Assembly (NCBI GenBank): GCA_038503035.1
Contig: JAVSML010001012.1
Coordinates: forward strand, 1-64,000
Length of the DNA stretch: 64,000 nucleotides
Source: Crocodylus rhombifer
Taxonomy: Eukaryota > Chordata > Crocodylia > Crocodylidae
Reading direction: 5' to 3'
A program made the translations under genes and the position numbers. The notes under the pieces were generated by a model. It saw only the letters and a program-made list of their open reading frames with translations. It was not told where the DNA came from and made no database searches. Of this stretch, positions 48,501 to 57,500 are shown piece after piece. Within the stretch, counting starts at the first letter, position 1; every line of letters begins with the position of its first letter.

Positions 48501-51500
48501 ACAAATATTTAATGCTTTTTCTTTGTTTTTAGGGGGGTTTACCCTGTTGTACATAATAAGCCTTTCAAAACTCTAAGGCAGTTTGTAGGTTGTGGGAGCA
48601 TCTTTTGCCAAATTTATATAAGAATTAGATCTGAAGTCCTGGTTAAATTCCACTTCAGATAACTGTATTCTTAAGTAACTGTGATTTGTCTAAATTTTTA
48701 ATTGGGTTTCGGTTGTCTGTGGTATCTTTTGATTCATGATATCAAGCTTGTATTGTGATGCTGAATGCTACTCAACTTAGAGAGGAGTTAGTTCTGAGCA
48801 AACTTAAAATACAAACTATTCATTAACTATCCATTTCTTTTTCTTTAAGATTGCATGGGCTTTAAATAAAGGAATTAAACCAGATTATAAACAGTATTGG
48901 GATGTAGAATTAGGTGTTACCTATATTCCCTGGGACAAAGTTAAGCCTGAAGATCTTGAAAGTTTCTGTGAAGGAGGAGTGTTGGATAATGAAACGCTTA
49001 GTCCAGGTAAAATATAACCTGATTTTAAAAATCTTCAAATGAATTCTTGGGTTTATACATCTCAGTAGATATGCGAATGGCATTTTTTCATAAATGTCTC
49101 TGTTATGGCTTCCATATTAGTTTTAACATTATTTTGGTAATATTTTTGTATTTGATTTCAACTAAGATGCACCCATATATTTCTATAAATGTGTGCTATA
49201 AATGCACATTTTGTTTTATGTATAATAAAAAATAATAATTTACGGTAAGCCACACAAGGTCAGTTGCTTGATTATTATGGCTTTCAAACTATGACAGCAT
49301 TATTAGCAAAAGTGTGTTGTATTAAGTACGCACTTAAAACATTTTTTGGCAGTTTCTTACCTAAAAAAAAAAAAAAAAAAAAAGGTATCCTCTCTGAACC
49401 AATAGTTCTAGAGTTTTGCATTTCTTGTATTAAATAAAAGACATTTTAAATTTGAAAGTTACTTTCTTGGTTTGTGAGCTAGTAATTAGGACATTAGGAT
49501 TTTTTTTTAACATTCTGCCATTGTGTGTGGTTAACAGCAGTAGCTCAACAATGCTAGCTCAACGTTGTTTAGTCCAGTTAGCCATTATGGATACACAAAA
49601 ACAAATAGTGAATATATGAATGCCTGGGTTTATCTTTGTGCAGTTTTTTTCCTGACCTCTTGTGGGGTTTTTTCTTCCTGCTTTTCTTCTCCTTAATTGA
49701 TAACTTGCTTTTCTCCATTCCTCAAATTGTCTTGCTGGTCATCTCCTTTGGTTTCTCCTTGTCTCCTTTCATGGAAAACATTAATGGTCAAGAGAGCCTC
49801 CAAAATGTTTTCATTTTAAATTGCATTGGGGAGCTGTAATTAATATTGATCTTTTATTGCATGCTGCCAGGCTGACTTCTTTTTATTTGCCCAGGAGTAT
49901 GGACTGTATAAGATCATTACCCCCAACATAACGATTATCATAGAGCGGAAACTAGTTTCCTTTGCCCTGGAATAACTAAATTTCTTGACTAGAGCTTGTT
50001 CCAAACAACTCCACCCTAAAACTGGCATTATTTTCATTAGTTTGAGGCAAAAAAGCATAACGTTCCATCCAAATATGAAATACTGTGTAACATCAGTTTG
50101 AACAAATCACCCATTTGTGGCAAAATTAAACTTTCAAAAGTAATTCACAGTGGCTCTAGTTAATAATGGTTGACAGCAAGTATGGTTTGTATTAATTCAG
50201 CTGAAACAGTGTCTATTCATTTCTTTCAGAGTGGAAAGGAATTCCTAAGAAATCTGAGAATGAAGTTGCTCAAAATGGAGGTGCAGAAACCACACATACT
50301 GAGCCAGTGTCACCAATACCTAAAGCTTTACCTGTTCCAATTCCTGTTCCCATGCCTGCACCAATAACTGTGCCTCCTCCACAGGTGAGATTTTGTTTTC
50401 TTTTTTTTTCTTAGTTTGTGGCTGGACATCTGTAACTAGAAGGCTACTTAAAATCAAAGTTCAGCATATTCATTCATGAGTTAGAGGGGAGAAGTTCTGC
50501 ATGGCATTATAAATAATTTTCTTTATTTTGTATCCTGATGTGCCTTCTCTGATTAGGAGTGTAGGCTGTTTGTGTGACATGAAGGCAGAGGGAAGACCAT
50601 TCAAGTTGGACAACTAATTAATGATAAAGCTTTTAACCTTCTTATGTTGGAAAAAATGCATCTTATCTAGTCTCAGACCTCTGGGTCTAGTCAAGATAAA
50701 GCAGCTGGTCTGATTTCAGCAGCTGAGCCAAGTCAAAATAACAGAAAATGTAAAAGACTATAGAAGCTGCAGGAAGTGAGTGTGAGTACTATATTGATCG
50801 TGTGGCTGTACTAAGGACGTTATTAGTGCTTACATCTGTAGATACTGAATTCAAAATGTGGCATTGGACAGTGACTGAATGTACCAAAATTACTTGGACG
50901 TTGTATTAAGTTTCATCACAGAATCATAGAAAATTAGGGTTGGAAGGGACCTCAGGAAGTCATCTAGTTCAACCCCGTGCCCAGAGCAGGACCATTCCCA
51001 GCGAGATGATCCCAGCCAAGGCTTTGTCTTACCCTTATCTTAAAAACTCCAAGGGTGAAGAGTGTAACCTCTCTGGGTAACCTGTTCCATTGTTTTACTA
51101 CCCTCCTAGTGAGAAAGTTCTTCCTAATATCCAAACTAAACTTTCTGTTGCTGCAGCTTGAGACTATTGTCTTTGTTCTATCATCTGCTGCCATTGAGAT
51201 CAGTCTAGCTCCATCCTCTTTTGAACCACCTTTCAGGTAGTTGAAAGCTGCTATTAAATCTCTGTTTAGTCCTTTCTTCTCCAGACTAATTAAGTCCAGC
51301 TCCCTCAGCTTCTCATAAGCCATGTCCCTCAGCACCCTTGCTATTTTGCTTACCCTCTAGACTCTCCCCAATTTGTCCACATCCTTTCTGTAGTGGGGGG
51401 CCCAAAACTGAACACAGTACACCAGATGTGATCTCACCAGTGCAGCCCAGTATGCCATTCACTGTCTTCATAACAAGGTCAAAGTGTTGGCTCGTATTTA

Positions 51501-54500
51501 GTTTATTGTCCACTGTAACCCCCACATCCTTTTCTGTAGAGCTGCTGTTTAGCCAGTTGGTTCCCAGCCTGCAGCGGTACATGGGATTGTTCTGTCCTAA
51601 GTGCAGGATTTTGTACTTGTCCTTACTGAACCTCATGAAATTTCTTTTGGTTCAAAGCTCCAATTTATTGAGGTCTCTCTGAATCCTAGCCCTGCCCTCT
51701 AGTGTATCTATTACTTGGTGTTATCTTGATGTAAACTTCTGAGGGTGCACTCGATGCCATCTTCTAGGTTTTTGATGAAGACATTGAACAAAACCAGCCC
51801 CAGGACTGACCCCTGGGGCATTCCACTTGATATTGGCTGCCAACTAGACATTGAGCCATTGACTACTACCCTTTGAGCCCAGTGGTCCAGCCAGCTTTGT
51901 ATTCACTTTACAGCCCATTTATCCAGCCCATACTTCCTTAGCTTGTTTGCAAGATGTTGTGGGAGACTGTATCAGAAGCCTTGCTAAAGTCAAGGTATAC
52001 CACATCTACTGATCTCCTCACATCCACAGAGCCAGTCATCTCATAGAAGCAGTCAGGTTGGTCAGGCATGAGTTGCCCCTAGTGAATCCATGTTGACTGT
52101 TCCTAATCACCTTCTTTTCCTCCAAGTGCTTAGAGATGGCTTCCTTGAGGACCTGCTCCATGATTTTTCCAGGGGCTGAGGTGGGGCTGACCTGTCTGTA
52201 GTTCCCCAAATCCACCTCCTTCCCTTTCTTAAAGCTGACCACTATATTTCCCCTTTTCCAGTAGTCTGGGACCTCTCTCCATCACCATGATGATGGCCAG
52301 TGGCTTTTCAGTCATGTCAGCTAACTCCCTCAGTACCTTTTGGGTGCATCCCACGCAGCCTCACTGACTTGTACACATGCAGCTTTTCTAAATAGTCCTT
52401 ATCTTGTTCTTTTGATACTGTTGGCTGCTCATCTCATCCCTAAACTGTGCTAACCTCCACCCCAAACTTATACTAAGATCATAGAAGAAGTTGATGCTTT
52501 AAGTATGCCTAGGAAATCTTTCCTTGAGGCATATTACCTGTTTTACATAAGCTTTGTTTCAGTGAAAATTATCACATGGTTTTTCTTAACTAGAGAGGTC
52601 ATGATCTTTCAGTCTCAGTTTATCACAGACTGCCTTGGCTCGTTCAGTGTACTGTTTATAAAGCGACTTACTAATTTAAATAAGATACAGCACTTCTAAA
52701 ATCTGAACAGAATATACAAACATAATTGGAATACTTTTGTACATCTCACTGAGTAGTCTTTAAGTCATTCATTCAAATTTCTGAACTGTAGTTTTGGTAC
52801 ACAATAATGGTTGTATAGTTTACATTGATGGTGTTCCCCTTCGTGACTTAAATGATATCTGACTGAAATGTATACCAATACTGGCAGTTGTGATGCCTAA
52901 GATAAGTTTAAAAAACAAACAAACAAAAAAACTCCAAAAAACTAACCAAACCATTGGGTGATGAGGGAGAAGTGATTTTTCTTTCACCTTTACTTTGCTC
53001 ATTTGGCAGTCATCTGTGTATTGCTAGCTGCACTTGTAAAACTTCCAAGTGTTCCCTACTTCAGGTTTTTCTTAAAGTAAGAGGACAAAAAGAATGCTTT
53101 TTTTTTTAAACTTGGGGAATGTGATCAGCAGACCACAAAATGGCAGGCAGACTCGGGGACAGGCAATATTGGAACCCAGCTTCCATTTAAAGAATGGAAT
53201 TGGTTTAAATATTTTAAAAATGGGTAAATCTGTGGTTCTCTTTCTTGCTTTAGGCCTCTCTTAATCTAATAGGATAATGAAATGCATGCTATTTTCAAAT
53301 GTCAAGCTTTAAAGTGGAAAGAGATTTTGTAGCCCTTAGCTAGCAATTATATAATCGTGGTATTTAAAAACTTGTTATCATGTGAACAGCTTACCGTAGC
53401 TGGACATCAAGCAAGGGCATCAAACTTAAGGCTGTGGAGCCTTATGATCTGGCCTGTGGGTCTCTGGACCAACTCCGCACGCCAGATGGGGCAAGCATTG
53501 GCCCCAGCCCCATGCTCTGGTCTGGACTGGACCGTGCCAAAGCTACTGCACAAAGCCACACACTGACTCCACTCTGGGGCTTGCTTTGCACATAGCACAT
53601 GGGATGGGCCTGGTGTTGCACACAGCACAGGGGAACTAGGGTAGCATCTGGTACTCTGCCAGACTGGCACTGCACACTGGCTTTGGTGCATATGGATGTC
53701 CTACAGCCTGATCTGGACTGGCCAGTTCAGTGGGGCGTGGCATGCAGACTGTGCCCTGGATTTCTTGTGCCATATGCAACTCCAGATCCAGCCTGCATGT
53801 TGTGTGCAGTGCAGGTGGCAAAGTGGTGCTGGCAAGTGCTCCAGGCAGTGTACATGATGGACCTAGAACCATGGGCCCACCAGCCTAGCCAACATTATCC
53901 AGCCCATGGGGCCAGGTAGGTTTGCCTCCCATGTTCTAGGACATCGAAATCCAGCATTTTTTTTTGTCTGAATATGTTCCCAAAAGGTCAGAAGCTACAA
54001 TCAGTACTTTTGTGTGGATTCTCTACTATGTTTCGTTTCTTACTTGGAGAGGGTAGTTCAGAAGTCCACTAATGGTTCACAACTGCATGCTGTTTTCTGA
54101 AGTATCTATTGGAGACCTTTTTAAATCTTAAAAGACGTTTAACTTTCAGTGATGTGTGTGCTGAAAGTTGTATGGCTTGTATTTTAAAATTATGGTAGGA
54201 AATATTCTCCTGTTACTCGTTGATACGATTCACATCTATTTCTCTTCTTGTTGTCCATGTGTAGAGGCAATAGGAAATAAATACATTAAAATAAAATTCA
54301 ATAAGTGGATGGAAAAAAACTGCATCTTGTTGTGTGGGTTCCTTGTATGAAATTTTTAGGTGCAGCACATCCAGATGTAAAACCGCAACAATTTTTATAA
54401 ATAACATGTTGTTGGGATGTACAAAGTGGGCCATATTCGGTTTGGATTCGGCCAGATTCGGGGGGACAATGATTTAGTTCACTGATTCAGATCACTGTCC

Positions 54501-57500
54501 GGATTTTTCGATTTGGCTGAATCTGAAGCTGAAGATTCAATTCTGATTTGGAGAATCAGCGATTTGGCCCTAACACCTTGAGGTACCAGGCGCAGCTCAT
54601 GAACACTGAGATGGTGGGGTGGATGGAGCGTCCCACGGGAGCGGGGGGGGGGGTCCTCCACGTGCTTGGAAGTGGACCGGAAATACTTGTGGTCCACTTC
54701 TGAGCCCGCTGCCATGCACGCCCCCCTTCTTCCCGCCCCGGCGTTCCTGTAGGACACTCCATCCACTCCACCATCTCAGCATTCACAAGCTGCCCTGGTA
54801 CCTCGAGGTATGTAGAAAAAAAGCTGTGTCTATGGCCAAATTGTTGAATCTCTCCAAATCAATTTGGAGGCTTCTGATTGAATTTGGAGAGATTAAAGGG
54901 TTTGCTGATTCAATTTGGATTTGAAGATTCGGCCACCAAATCAGACTGAATCTCCTCCAGATCGAATCGGTGACTGAGGCTTCACACAGCCCTAGTAAAT
55001 ACACCAAGTAAAGGTCTATCTACATTAGCAAGACATGGATAACTTGCATAACAGATTGATTTACTAAAAAGGGGAAAATTTTGTCTTAAGATTTAGGAAT
55101 ATAACCATTACAGCAAAGCAGTGTAAATAAAGGTTAAGTTTTATAATGTTTTATAACAAAAACTATGTTGGGTCATGTAGCTCATGTAATTCAGTACAAG
55201 TATATTCTCAAAAAAAAATGTTGCCTCTTAAAAAAGGTTATTCAGAAAACAGTTTTCTTGACATAAATAATGGAGCCCTTTCTGTGTCAATTGCGTTAAT
55301 TTTATGGCAACAAAATACCAGCTAATGTCATCTGTTAGCAACATTTTTTTGCAAATTTTTTTTGCAAACTCAGAGATGGCAAAAATTTATGAGAAAAAAT
55401 ACCAGCTTTTATTTCTGGTAAATCACACAACCTCAGCCTAGGACTTGGGGCTTGAGCTGGTCTTCTCTCTTTCAAGTTTCACATTCACAGGGTTGGGGTT
55501 TTTGTGGGGGGAGTTCCCAGCCCAGCCTGGCTGGTAAAGCATAGTCTCCCTAGTTATCTTAGGTAACACGTCACAGCTTTAAATGGTCCTATAGTTTGAA
55601 TTTAATAAAACATTTTATATGCCTAGGTACTGTAGTTCAGCTCTTTGGCTACAGTAACTCTATTGCTTTTAGGAATAATAATAATCCTGTAATCTACTTG
55701 TACTACAAATGGGCTGATGTGACTGAATATACAAAAGGAATAGCTTTCTTTCCTAAGATGGTACCCCATATATATATATATATGCTCATAGTTCACTCAG
55801 ATGTAATTTAACTGGTCTTTTTTATTCCTGTGTTTCAGTAAAATCATGCCTATCTGTATTCTGTTTCATTTTTACATTTCAGTTGTGTGAAACAAACCAA
55901 AAAAAAAGGACACTCTTGTGGCAGGGGCTGGACTTGGAGCAGGTGCTGGTGAGGCCTGGAGGATGCTGCATCCACCCCAGATTTTGCCGCCACTCCACTC
56001 CCAGTGCAGCCCCAGCTCTTCCCAGTGCATGGGTGAAAGCGAGGCATTGAGCCGGGGCTGCGCCAGGTGGCTGGTGGTGGCAGCGCTGGGAGTGGAGCAG
56101 CAGTGAAATTTGGGGTGGATGCAGTATCCTCCCAGCACCACTGACACCTGCTCTGAACCCAGCCCCTGCTGAGAAGAGCCCCTTGCAGATCCAGGGGGTA
56201 CACTTCCCTGCCCCCCATGCTCTCCCAGGGTGCAAGCAGTAGTGGGATGACCCCTCCCACCCTCTCCCTCACTGTAGGGGCATTGATCTGTCCCCTCCAT
56301 GCCCCTTCCCTCCTTCCACCACACTGGATTTACCAGCTGGAAGTGGCTATATTGGAAATCAGATCCATATTGGCCCCAAAAATCTCTGTTGTATACCCCT
56401 AGAAGATGAAACTGATTATCTATTCAGTTAATTTAAACATTAAGCAGAACGTGTCTGTTGCTCAAGTTTTATAAACAAAGTCAAACTTCTGAACTGTGGG
56501 AAACTTACTGGTAAGTTACCTGGAAGTAGTCATTTCAGCAGTTACAGAAAGAACACTTCCTCCTCTTCAGTTTAGTTCAGTTCTGTTTGTTCAAAGCTGA
56601 GAAAAATACAGGAAAACTTGTTTGTTTGTTTTGTATTTATAATGTTCAAATGAAAACTGGATATGAAAGTTGTGATAGATTAATAAAGGCTTGAATCACA
56701 TGATAGCCAGAAACAGTCACTTCAGTTCATTAACCACAGATGTTTTCCTTGTTTAAATGTGATACGGTAATTTTTATATATAGACATTTTTAATGTTATG
56801 GGAAATTCTTATTTATCTTCGTAGGTTCCACCACACCCATCCGGCCCTCCTGTAGTTGGTGCTCTCCAGCCACCTGCTTTCACTGCTCCAATGGGAATCC
56901 CACCTCCCGGATTTGCCCCTGGGGTTCCTCCCCCACCACCACCTCCATTTTTACGACCTGGATTCAACCCAATGCATTTGCCACCAGGTATATAGAAGGC
57001 TTCCAGAAAATACACTTCAGTTTAATCCAGTAATCATCACAAGTGTGTCTGTGTGAAACTACAGAATTAACACGTGATGTAAAAGTATGATGTTGTGTTT
57101 AAACTTAATCCTTTTCTGGTTTGTATAGGTTTTCTTCCTCCTGGGCCACCACCACCTATAACCCCTCCAGTATCTGTTCCCGTATCTGTTCCTCACACTC
57201 CTCCAGTAAACATCCCAAACTGTAAGTGTTTGTAAGCTGAGAAAGGTAACTACAGAGAGAAAATTGTACACATACAGGAAAAATAATATTAACTTCTTTA
57301 CACTAATGTAATTTGTTCCTTAGCTACTGCGACTGGTGTAAATGAAGACACTACAAAGGATGCATCTGTTGGAAATCCTATTCCAACAGTAGTTTCTGGA
57401 TCTAGAGGAAATTCTGAAACTAGTGATAGTTCCAAAATGTATGCAACTGTTCCTCCACCAGTAGCACCAACTAATGTACCTGCTCCTGCCAGCCAACCTA

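Larger units (their letters stand above)
50385..56824 (+). other. SCAF4: SCAF4 intron 16
   Basis: A 6.4-kb intron holding a CR1 (50.9-52.5 kb), a hAT-like GC-rich block (53.4-53.9 kb), and two long fold-back repeats (54.4-55.0 and 55.9-56.2 kb). The rest is AT-rich and unremarkable. Confidence 0.9.
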
